From NCBI GenBank assembly GCA_035378845.1, contig DAOSUP010000008.1, positions 6,272 to 70,271 of the forward strand: a stretch of 64,000 nucleotides of DNA. Reading direction: 5' to 3'. Below, one piece after another: positions 39,204 through 47,590 of the stretch. The DNA is from JAKOUL01 sp035378845. Its GTDB lineage: Bacteria; Dictyoglomota; Dictyoglomia; Dictyoglomales; Dictyoglomaceae. Numbering within the stretch: position 1 is the stretch's first letter; every line of letters begins with the position of its first letter. The notes under the pieces are model-generated. The model had not been told where the DNA came from. It saw only the letters and a program-made list of their open reading frames with translations, and did not search any database. A program made the position numbers and the translations under genes.

Positions 39204-40916
39204 CTATTTTACTCCCTTTACTTTATCCCTTATTTCAATAAGATCTTTCATTATATGATAAAGATTATAGGAGGCATTTTTTGTACCAAAAATATCATGT
39301 AATTCTTTATAAAGCTTGTATAATCTATTATATATCTCTCTATCTGCAGGTCTTGGATAGTAAACTATGTCTTTTACTTTACATATAGACTGCTGAGCTT
39401 CTTCCACATTTCTATATCCACTCTTCTCATACCCTGCAGCTACTGCTCCAAATATAGCAGCCCCAAGAGCAGGAGTCTGAGAAGAATAAGAAATTTTTAT
39501 GGGTTTTCCAAGTATATCTGCATAAACCTGCATTACAAAAGGATTCTTTTCTGAAATTCCTCCACAAGCAATTACTTCATTCACCTTCACACCATATTCT
39601 TCAAATCTTTCCATTATTACCCTGGCACCAAATCCCGTAGCTTCTATTAAAGCACGATATATTTCTTCAGGCTTTGTATGTAGAGTCTGCCCTATAAGAA
39701 GTCCTGTAAGTTTTGCATCTACAAGAATAGTCCTATTTCCATTATTCCAATCAAGAGCAAGAAGACCACTTTCTCCTGTTCTTAACTTTTGAGCTCTTTC
39801 AGTAAGAAGTTGGTGAAGACTTTTATTTTCCGCATTTTCACCAAAATATTCCCTTGGTACCAAATATTTTACAAACCAATTAAATATATCTCCTACTGCA
39901 GATTGCCCTGCTTCTAAACCATAGTAGCCAGGCAATATAGACCCATCAACAATCCCACAAAGTCCAGGGATATCAGAAAGTTTCTCACTATTTGGTACAA
40001 CCATCATATCACATGTAGATGTCCCTATAACCTTTACCAAAATACCAGGCTTTATACCTGCTCCTACTCCTCCCATATGAGCATCAAAAGCACCTACAGC
40101 AATAACCACATCTTTGTTCAGACGAAATTTCTCTGCATAATAAGGAGATATAGTTCCTATAGGCACATCAGATGTGTAAGCCTTATCATATAATCTATCT
40201 CTAAGAGCAGCAAGCTTTGGATCAAGTTCTGCCAAAAATTCCTTACTTGGCAATCCTCCCCATTCAGGATTAAACATTGCTTTATGTCCAGCCGCACAAA
40301 CGCTTCTCTTTATCTCCTCAGGCTTCCCTTTACCAGTGAGTACTGCGGGGATAAAATCACATATTTCAACCCAACTATATGCTGCCTCAAAAACTTTAGG
40401 ATCTACCCTCAAACAATGTAAAATCTTTGAGAAAAACCATTCTGAAGAATATACACCACCATATTTATTCAAATATGGATATCCCTTTTTCTTAACAAGT
40501 TCTGTAATCTCTTCTGCCTCTTCATAACTGGAATGATCCTTCCAAAGCCATGCCAAAGCATTGAGATTATCTTTAAGATCTTCATGGAATGCAAGGGGAA
40601 CACCATCTCTATCCACTGGAAGAGGAGTGCTTCCTGTGGTATCAATACCAATACCTATTACATCCTCTCTTCTAAATTCTTTACTATTTCTTTCTGATTC
40701 TTTTAAAGCCTCTTCAATAGAAACTTCCATTCCTTTTATATAATCTGCAGGATGTTGTCTTGCTACATTTGGATTCTTAGGATCTAATACTATTCCATCC
40801 TCTCCATGTTCATAATTAAATACATATGTGCCTATTTCTTCTCCATTTCTTATATCAACCACCAGTGCCCTTACAGAATTCGTTCCATAATCAAGTCCAA
40901 TAGCATATTTTCCCAT
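39204..40916 (-). CDS. araB: L-ribulokinase
   Basis: A 570-residue FGGY-family sugar kinase. YAIGLDYGTNSVRALVVD is the N-terminal phosphate loop, GIGIDTTGSTPLPVD the second, and ACGGISEKNPFVMQVYADIL the adenosine motif. The internal ARQHPADYIKGM and the length over 550 favour ribulokinase over xylulokinase (about 490). It phosphorylates L-ribulose from the isomerase and hands it to the AraD-like epimerase. It is transcribed apart from these, with its own palindromic control site, and heads an operon with the dehydratase-like genes. Confidence 0.9.
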   Translation of the reverse strand: MGKYAIGLDYGTNSVRALVVDIRNGEEIGTYVFNYEHGEDGIVLDPKNPNVARQHPADYIKGMEVSIEEALKESERNSKEFRREDVIGIGIDTTGSTPLPVDRDGVPLAFHEDLKDNLNALAWLWKDHSSYEEAEEITELVKKKGYPYLNKYGGVYSSEWFFSKILHCLRVDPKVFEAAYSWVEICDFIPAVLTGKGKPEEIKRSVCAAGHKAMFNPEWGGLPSKEFLAELDPKLAALRDRLYDKAYTSDVPIGTISPYYAEKFRLNKDVVIAVGAFDAHMGGVGAGIKPGILVKVIGTSTCDMMVVPNSEKLSDIPGLCGIVDGSILPGYYGLEAGQSAVGDIFNWFVKYLVPREYFGENAENKSLHQLLTERAQKLRTGESGLLALDWNNGNRTILVDAKLTGLLIGQTLHTKPEEIYRALIEATGFGARVIMERFEEYGVKVNEVIACGGISEKNPFVMQVYADILGKPIKISYSSQTPALGAAIFGAVAAGYEKSGYRNVEEAQQSICKVKDIVYYPRPADREIYNRLYKLYKELHDIFGTKNASYNLYHIMKDLIEIRDKVKGVK

Positions 40917-40945
40917 TCTCCTTTTTTACCTCCCAAACATCTGAA

Positions 40946-40970
40946 TTTTTAGTAATTATTTTACTAAAAA
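40946..40970. promoter_or_regulatory. Candidate operator/promoter of araB
   Basis: A perfect inverted repeat: TTTTTAGTAA, five bases, TTACTAAAAA. On the minus strand TAAAAT within it (40963-40958) can serve as the -10 box, with TTTACT (40986-40981) 17 bases upstream, so a bound protein would cover the promoter. The half-site also appears twice before the arabinan operon. Confidence 0.55.
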
Positions 40971-41034
40971 ATATAAAAAGAGTAAAGAAGAAAAGATATC
41001 ATAGAAATAAATCCACTACCTATAATATTGGCAC

Positions 41035-42435
41035 TTAAACGTTAAAATACTCTTTTAACTCTTTATTAAAAGGCAAATTAAGAATTTCTCTTAACACATC
41101 TTTCGCCTGCTCATAGGATTTTGTTCTTGCATCTCTTATTAAAATCTCTTCTAACACCTTTATATCTCGTGTTAAAAATCCTTCAAGAGCCCATTCCATT
41201 CTTAAAATCTTAGGCATCAGATAAAAATTCTTCACCCTATCAGTAAGATCTGGCTCTAATTTTTCAGGATGCATTCCATTCTTATCAACCCATACAGGTA
41301 TCTCAACTATTACATCATCAGGAATACCCGAGATTACTCCATTATTTTTTACATTTAGAATAAGCCTTACTTTATCTCCCCCAGAGATTGCATTTATAAA
41401 TGGTATATGTTGCTCTCCACTAAATTTATTCTTTGAAAAAATTTCTGACCAATTTTCTGTTAACTTTATATGTGGATCTTTTTCTACTTCCTTTGCAAGT
41501 TCTAACATTCTCTTCTTGCCTTCTCTTAATTGATTATGAAATTTAGGTCTTTCAATCTCATTATCTATACCACCAAATTTACCATACCATCTTTTCTTTG
41601 TCTCTAAATTGTAGTGATACTTCCATGTTCCATTTCTACAGGTATCTCCTATGGGGAGCATGCCATAAAACTTATACATATCCATAGCGGCAGGACTCAT
41701 CTGTACATCCCAAGGACCAGTAGATTCCCATTTATGAGACTCTTCTTCTATCCATCTATCAAGGAGAGGATATGCATCCTCTCCCTTATATAAAAATCTA
41801 TTCATAAATATGCCATGATTTACCCCTGCAACCTGCCAATCCACATACTCAGGATCAAGCTTTAAAGCTCTAAAAACCTCATTAACTCCATTAGAACCAT
41901 GACAAAAACCCACAGTTTTAACTTTTGTTATCCTGTTTAAAAGCTGTGTGATCTCAAAAACTGGATTTGCAGTTTGCAAAATCCATCCATTAGGTGAAAC
42001 TTTTTCCATAAGGTGAGCAATATCTAATGCAAGCTTTAAGTCATAGTAGGAGACAAGTACATAAGAATATGTAGATACCATATTTAACTCTTGACTATCA
42101 ATACCTCTATAATAACCATATTTTTCTGCTATTTCAGTAATAATTTCATATTTTTTAAATCCATCTTCATGCCCCTGAGGATAAGGTAAAGCAGTATTTA
42201 TAACAAAGTCTGCCCCTTCTAAAGCCTTTTCTAAGTTTGTAGTCTTCTCAAACTTAAGCGCCGATCCTAATTCTTCCATATATTTTTTTGCTAAGATGTA
42301 TGTGGCATTTAGCCTTTCCTCATTAACATCCATAAGAGCAATTAAACTTCCATTTAAGCTTGGAGTTTTTGCTATATCTCCAATAAGTTGTAGTGCAAAC
42401 CTAAAACTTCCAGCACCCACTATAGCAATCTTCAT
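41035..42435 (-). CDS. GH4 glycosidase, alpha-glucuronidase-like (CHGx motif)
   Basis: A 466-residue NAD- and metal-dependent GH4 enzyme. Rossmann motif IAIVGAGSFRFALQLI at the N-terminus; the metal ligands are Cys in GFCHGSNG and His in GVNHGIFMN. GH4 specificities follow the residues at the Cys: CHE for alpha-glucosidases, CHS for alpha-galactosidases, CN for phospho-sugar enzymes, CHG for alpha-glucuronidases such as Thermotoga TM0752. CHGS here therefore suggests alpha-glucuronidase. No signal peptide, so it acts in the cytoplasm. It begins 29 bases after GH127. The subgroup rule is recalled knowledge, so substrate confidence is moderate. Confidence 0.85.
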   Translation of the reverse strand: MKIAIVGAGSFRFALQLIGDIAKTPSLNGSLIALMDVNEERLNATYILAKKYMEELGSALKFEKTTNLEKALEGADFVINTALPYPQGHEDGFKKYEIITEIAEKYGYYRGIDSQELNMVSTYSYVLVSYYDLKLALDIAHLMEKVSPNGWILQTANPVFEITQLLNRITKVKTVGFCHGSNGVNEVFRALKLDPEYVDWQVAGVNHGIFMNRFLYKGEDAYPLLDRWIEEESHKWESTGPWDVQMSPAAMDMYKFYGMLPIGDTCRNGTWKYHYNLETKKRWYGKFGGIDNEIERPKFHNQLREGKKRMLELAKEVEKDPHIKLTENWSEIFSKNKFSGEQHIPFINAISGGDKVRLILNVKNNGVISGIPDDVIVEIPVWVDKNGMHPEKLEPDLTDRVKNFYLMPKILRMEWALEGFLTRDIKVLEEILIRDARTKSYEQAKDVLREILNLPFNKELKEYFNV

Positions 42436-42464
42436 CTCTAAAACACTCTCCCCCTATAAAATAA

Positions 42465-44318
42465 TTATATTTTTCTTATCCAAATCTTCGTAGGTCCTGC
42501 TTCTCTATTTGCCCATGCGTAATATGGAACTAATTTAAATTCTACTTCTTTTCTCTCCATATCCACAACTTCTTTTGGTAGATATAGCATCTTCTTCCAC
42601 ACATCCTTAGCTATTCTGCCTTTACCTTTTATCACCAAAACTCCTTTAAGAATAGGTTCATATGCTGTTTCTAAGGCTTGCGAAGTATCAACTTCCAAAT
42701 TACCTATCTCAAAATTTGGATTATCCACCTGCTCAATACAATATACTATTGGTCCTCTCTTAACTGCTACTTTTCCTACATCATCTTTTACATTAGGATT
42801 TGCTTCCATATACTTAGGGCTCATATCTAAGTTTAATGTTATTAGATCTCCTGCCTTCCATTCCCTCTCTATTCTCAGATATCCATTTTCAATAACCCCG
42901 TTTGGGACTTCCTCATTTACTGCCCCATCATATTTTTCAGCCCAGCTTGGTATTCTCAAATATATTGCATATTTCCCTTCACTGTTCAATTTAATATTCA
43001 CTTTTCCATCCCATGGATACTCTGTATCCACATTAATATTTAATTTTCTTTCCTTCCAGTCTATCTCTGCTTCATTTGATGTATATAAATGTATCCAAAC
43101 CCCATCAAAAGAAGTACTATATACATACCCTGGTAAACTTGCTATTAATCTTGCTATATTAGGAGGACAACAAGCACATGCAAACCATTTTTGTCTCCTA
43201 TGCTTTCCACTATCTACTAATGGATTTACATAAAAGTATTTTTCACCATCTAATGAAATTCCAGAGAGAAGTCCATTATACAATACAAGCTCCATTATAT
43301 CCCCAAACCTACCCTCAGGTAGTATATGAAGCATCCTAAAATTCCACATAAAACTGGCAATACTTGCACATGTCTCTGCATAAGCTGTCTCATTAGGTAA
43401 CTCATAATCTTCTCCAAAGGATTCCCCTTCATATCTTGCGCCAGCCCCACCTGTAATATACATCTTTTTCTCTGTAAAGTTGTGCCATAACCTTTCCAAT
43501 GCATTTAAGATCTCTTTATCTCCTGCTTCTAAATATAAGTCACTTGCTCCACAGTTTAGATAAAGAGATCTTACGGCATGACCTACTATCTCATCTAATT
43601 CCCGAAAGGGTTTATGATCTATATGATATAAATCTCCTCCAACAAGTCCCTTTCCTCTTTCATCAATAAAGAATTTTGCAAGAGAGAGATATTTATAGTC
43701 TCTTGTTTCTCTAAATAACTCTACTAAAGCCATCTCTACTTCTGGATGTCCAGAGGTGCCTTCTTTTTTACCTGGACCAAATACACTCTCTATATGATCC
43801 GCAAATTTTATAGCCACATCTAATAAATTCCTCTTCCCTGTTGCCCTGTGATAAGCTATAGCTGCTTGTATAAGATGTCCTGCACAATATAATTCATGTA
43901 AATCTCTTAAATTAGTCCATCTATCTTTCTTCCTTTCAAAAGTAAAATAAGTATCAAGATATCCATCCTCATCCTGAGCTTCTTTTATTTCCTCTATAAC
44001 TCCATCTATTAATCCTTCTAATTCTGGATTCTTTTCTATCATTAATGAATAAGATGCTGCTTCTATCCATTTATATACATCTGTATCATTAAAGAAAAAA
44101 CCAAAATAATCTCCCTTTACTTTCCCACTGGCTCTTCTAAAATTATTTATTCTTTGAGTCTGCTCCAATAATTCATACTGGGTAGGAATCGTTACTTCTC
44201 TTACTGTATTTAACCTCTCTGCTAATAACCCTTTAGTAAATCTAACAGAAGAGATAGGTACAGGATGCAAAATTGAATAAGGACTATTAATTGTATTTAT
44301 AATATATTCGCTTTTCAT
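42465..44318 (-). CDS. GH127 beta-L-arabinofuranosidase (DUF1680)
   Basis: A 617-residue cytoplasmic enzyme, the usual size for the family. The zinc-site Glu and Cys are in YAETCASIASFMWN, and the cysteine pair including the nucleophile in WFACACCPPNIARL. GGAGARYEGESFGEDYELPNET is another conserved stretch. It removes beta-linked arabinofuranose, as found in plant hydroxyproline-rich glycoproteins and some pectic side chains, a linkage the GH43 and GH51 enzymes do not cut. It forms a pair with the GH4 gene. The GH31 gene lies 114 bases upstream on the same strand. Confidence 0.93.
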   Translation of the reverse strand: MKSEYIINTINSPYSILHPVPISSVRFTKGLLAERLNTVREVTIPTQYELLEQTQRINNFRRASGKVKGDYFGFFFNDTDVYKWIEAASYSLMIEKNPELEGLIDGVIEEIKEAQDEDGYLDTYFTFERKKDRWTNLRDLHELYCAGHLIQAAIAYHRATGKRNLLDVAIKFADHIESVFGPGKKEGTSGHPEVEMALVELFRETRDYKYLSLAKFFIDERGKGLVGGDLYHIDHKPFRELDEIVGHAVRSLYLNCGASDLYLEAGDKEILNALERLWHNFTEKKMYITGGAGARYEGESFGEDYELPNETAYAETCASIASFMWNFRMLHILPEGRFGDIMELVLYNGLLSGISLDGEKYFYVNPLVDSGKHRRQKWFACACCPPNIARLIASLPGYVYSTSFDGVWIHLYTSNEAEIDWKERKLNINVDTEYPWDGKVNIKLNSEGKYAIYLRIPSWAEKYDGAVNEEVPNGVIENGYLRIEREWKAGDLITLNLDMSPKYMEANPNVKDDVGKVAVKRGPIVYCIEQVDNPNFEIGNLEVDTSQALETAYEPILKGVLVIKGKGRIAKDVWKKMLYLPKEVVDMERKEVEFKLVPYYAWANREAGPTKIWIRKI

Positions 44319-44432
44319 AAATTTATTTCCTCCTACGGATTAAGATTTTTATCTAAAAATCTTTTGAATCTCTTCTTCCCAAATTCTATAAAATCTACAG
44401 AGATTTGAGTACTAAAATAAAAGTTCTATTAG

Positions 44433-46655
44433 TTATCCATTTAAGATTGAAGTAATAAACTCTGTTTCCTTAAATCCCTTATGAATATATTCCATACTCA
44501 ACTTATCTTTAGAAAGAGAAAACCTAACAAGGTTATAAATCCCCTTTTCATAATCCCAAGAGATGCCATCATCTTCATAATAGAGAAATTCTCCTTCCCC
44601 AGGATAAACTCTAAGCTCTATCTTATTTCCCTCTCCTCTCATAGGGATTATACTTCCTGCCTTAACAAATATGGGAATAATATCCAAAGGAGCTTCAACT
44701 TTTACAATATTAGCTCCTTTAAAAGTCTCGTTATTCCAGAAGTTATACCAAGTTCCCTCAGGAAGATATACATCCCTTTCATTTTTTCCTTTTTCATAAA
44801 TGGGTGCTACAAGAAAGCTTGGACCAAACATAAATTCATCCTCATACTTTATTGCATTAGGATCCTTAGGAAATTCCAAAATAAGACTTCTTAAAATAGG
44901 AGTTCCTTTTTCCTTTGCCTCATAAAAAAGAGAATACAGGTAAGGCATAAGTTTATATCGTAACTTTATATATTTTCTTGCAATATCTTCTATATGCTCG
45001 CCAAATTCCCAAGGTTCTTGATTTTTCGTGTTTATAGCAGAGTGATTTCTAAAGAAGGGATAAAAGATTCCAAGCTCTATCCATCTTGCAAAAAGCTCAG
45101 GCTCACAATCTCCCCAAAAACCTCCCACATCAGCACCTATAAAAGGTACACCTGATATCCCTAAATTTTGGAGCATAATAATACTCATATATAAATGTTC
45201 CCAAGTACTCTTATTATCTCCTGTCCATACAGCAGAATACTTCTGAATTCCAGAAAAACCAGCTCTGGTAATAATTAGTGGTCTTTCTTCTGGTTTTGCA
45301 TCTCTCCAACCCTCAAAGCTTGCCTTTGCCATTAAAAGTCCATACACATTATGGATCTCATCATGGGGAAATTCTTTATTTTCTCCATGAACTACATCAG
45401 CGGATAAAGTCTTACTATAAAAATCCTCTTTCTCTAAAAAACTTGGGACACGAGGAGGTTCTTTAAATTTTAAGTGGTAGAAAAGAAGTCTCATCATTTT
45501 GTAATCAAAAGATGGGATTATAGACGGCTCATTCATATCATTCCATATTCCAGAAATCCCTTTTTCAAGCAATATTCTTTGTTTTTCTCCCCACCATTTT
45601 CTTACTTCTTCTCTCACAAAATCAGGAAAAACAGATTCCCCAGGCCATACATGTCCAACAAAGATCTCCCCATTTTCTTTTTTACAAAAATAATTTTTTT
45701 CTATTCCTTCTTTATATACCTCATAACTATCATCTTTCTTTACTCCAGGATCTATTATAGGAACCACTCTAAATCCTTCTTTATTAAGCTCTTCTATCAT
45801 CTTCTCAAAATTTGGAAATTTATTTTTATCTATAGTAAACACCCTAAATCCGTCCATATAATCTATATCCAGATAGATTACATTACATGGGATATTCTCC
45901 TCTTTAAACCTCTCTGCTATCTTTTTTACTTCATTTTCATCTTTATAACTCCATCTTGATTGCTGATATCCTAACGCCCATATAGTAGGAAGATAACATC
46001 TTCCAGTAAGTTCTGTGTAACCCTCTATCACTTCCTTAGGTGTAGGTCCATAAATAAAGTAGTAATCTAATTCTCCATCTTCTGCAAAAAAATAGTAGTA
46101 ATTTTCATTTTCTCCTCCCATATCAAAATAACTTCTATAGGTATTATCAAAAAAGATCCCATAGGATACTTGAGGATTCCATGCAAGGAAGAAAGGATGA
46201 GATTGATATAGATGGTCAACATCAGGAGTATGATGAGGATTATCTGTATTCCAATTCATTAGTTTTTTACCCTTTTTATTTAAATCTCCTGTTCTTTCAC
46301 CAAATCCTAAAAATGCTGTCTCTTCTTTTATTTCTTTATAACAATATACTTTTTTATCAACCCTTTTATATCCCAAATTCTCATAGTCTGCGAGAATAAG
46401 ATTATTTTCTCTATCATAAATTTTTATATTCCCATTATTCTTATCCATGGATATCTTCAAGAATGAGGTGGAAATAAGAAACTCATTCTCCTCTGAAATA
46501 AAATCTATAGGAAGAATTTCTTTCTCTATAGCAAAGGAGTAATTATGCCTCCATTCTCTATCCTTTGAAAAATGAAATCTTATAATCTTATTATTTATGG
46601 CACTTACCTTTAAATACTCATCTTGATTTGGAATATACAAAATTTTTTCTTTCAT
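44433..46655 (-). CDS. GH31 alpha-glucosidase/alpha-xylosidase
   Basis: A 740-residue intracellular GH31 enzyme. The nucleophile Asp is in GIWNDMNEPS and the acid/base Asp in AVWTGDNKSTWEHL. N-terminal sandwich (about 1-190), barrel (about 200-590), C-terminal sandwiches with LRSLILEFPKDPNA. Alpha-glucosidase is the default; alpha-xylosidase is possible in this plant-cell-wall setting. Its start overlaps the stop of the ATP-grasp gene by four bases (ATGA), so it is translationally coupled to a three-gene set that does not look glycan-related. Confidence 0.92.
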   Translation of the reverse strand: MKEKILYIPNQDEYLKVSAINNKIIRFHFSKDREWRHNYSFAIEKEILPIDFISEENEFLISTSFLKISMDKNNGNIKIYDRENNLILADYENLGYKRVDKKVYCYKEIKEETAFLGFGERTGDLNKKGKKLMNWNTDNPHHTPDVDHLYQSHPFFLAWNPQVSYGIFFDNTYRSYFDMGGENENYYYFFAEDGELDYYFIYGPTPKEVIEGYTELTGRCYLPTIWALGYQQSRWSYKDENEVKKIAERFKEENIPCNVIYLDIDYMDGFRVFTIDKNKFPNFEKMIEELNKEGFRVVPIIDPGVKKDDSYEVYKEGIEKNYFCKKENGEIFVGHVWPGESVFPDFVREEVRKWWGEKQRILLEKGISGIWNDMNEPSIIPSFDYKMMRLLFYHLKFKEPPRVPSFLEKEDFYSKTLSADVVHGENKEFPHDEIHNVYGLLMAKASFEGWRDAKPEERPLIITRAGFSGIQKYSAVWTGDNKSTWEHLYMSIIMLQNLGISGVPFIGADVGGFWGDCEPELFARWIELGIFYPFFRNHSAINTKNQEPWEFGEHIEDIARKYIKLRYKLMPYLYSLFYEAKEKGTPILRSLILEFPKDPNAIKYEDEFMFGPSFLVAPIYEKGKNERDVYLPEGTWYNFWNNETFKGANIVKVEAPLDIIPIFVKAGSIIPMRGEGNKIELRVYPGEGEFLYYEDDGISWDYEKGIYNLVRFSLSKDKLSMEYIHKGFKETEFITSILNG

Positions 46656-47590
46656 TCCGCTCTCTTCCTCGCACTATCTAAAATTTTTAACATTAAATCC
46701 TTATAAGAATAACCCCTTGCTTCCGCCATCTTTATAATAGCAGAGTAATTAGGAATTAAAAGAGGTAGAGAATTTACATCCAAAACATAAATCTTATCAT
46801 CTCTAACTCTTATATCAATTCTTGCATAATCTCTAAGATTAAAATATTTAAAGATTCTTATTGTAATATCTTTAATTTCTTTCTCAATTTTTTCACTCAA
46901 TCTTGCTGGACAAAAATATCTTGTATTCTCATCAAATTCTTCTTTTACCTTTTCTGAGTAAAATCTCTCAATTCCTTGGGGAAGCTCCGAAAAATCAATT
47001 TCCAGCAAAGGGAGAATCTCAAAATCTTCATTATTTCCAATAAATCCCACACTAATCTCTTTTCCCTCAATAAATTCTTCTACCAAAGCCTCTTCTCTGA
47101 ATTCTTTATGAATAAAGTAGGTAGCCTCTTTAAGCTCTTTCATATTCCTTACTAAAGATTCCTTTCTTATTCCCTGTCCATTTCCTTCTCTATTGGGTTT
47201 TACAAAGAGTGGAAAGGAGAGATTTATGCTTTCGGGAATATCCTCTTCTGGATATACAAGAAAAAAGTTAGGAGTCGGAATCTTATAATATTGAAGTATT
47301 ATTTTTGTAAAAGTTTTGTTTAAACAGATAGCATGGACATATGCATTAGACCCTGTATAGGGTATCTCTAAGATATCACAAAGAGATGGAATGAGAACTT
47401 GTCTTGTCTCTTTTCCATAAGTATGGAGATTAAAAATCATATCTACATCTTTAATTTTTTCTAAAAAATTTTCTGAAACTGGGATTAAGATTACCTCATA
47501 TCCTTCTTCCTTCAATACTTTTTCAATCTCTTTTACCATGACACCATGTTTTTGTGAAAGTGGGTAATTATGTGTAATTCCTACCTTCAT
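46652..47590 (-). CDS. ATP-grasp ligase, D-alanine-D-alanine ligase-like
   Basis: A 312-residue ATP-grasp protein. IPYTGSNAYVHAICLNKTFTK, FPLFVKPNREGNGQGI (ATP loop), LVEEFIEGKEISVGFIG and VLDVNSLPLLIPNYS match the Ddl layout, but the end reads VNSLP where Ddl has the magnesium-binding VNTxPG. It overlaps neighbours by four bases on both sides. A cell-wall Ddl would not be expected in this operon; joining an amino acid made or used by the adjacent opine-type dehydrogenase is more plausible. Substrates are unknown. Confidence 0.8.
   Translation of the reverse strand: MKVGITHNYPLSQKHGVMVKEIEKVLKEEGYEVILIPVSENFLEKIKDVDMIFNLHTYGKETRQVLIPSLCDILEIPYTGSNAYVHAICLNKTFTKIILQYYKIPTPNFFLVYPEEDIPESINLSFPLFVKPNREGNGQGIRKESLVRNMKELKEATYFIHKEFREEALVEEFIEGKEISVGFIGNNEDFEILPLLEIDFSELPQGIERFYSEKVKEEFDENTRYFCPARLSEKIEKEIKDITIRIFKYFNLRDYARIDIRVRDDKIYVLDVNSLPLLIPNYSAIIKMAEARGYSYKDLMLKILDSARKRAE

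Noticed and set aside
45474..45959. Plus-strand open frame of 161 codons opposite the GH31 gene
   Set aside because: It is very rich in Phe, Tyr, Ile and Ser, as antisense of an AT-rich gene gives, has no ribosome site, and lies wholly inside a gene with all GH31 catalytic motifs.
46652..47590. Cell-wall D-alanine-D-alanine ligase
   Set aside because: The fold matches, but the Ddl magnesium-binding end motif is altered and the operon has no cell-wall genes, so I kept only the general ATP-grasp ligase call.
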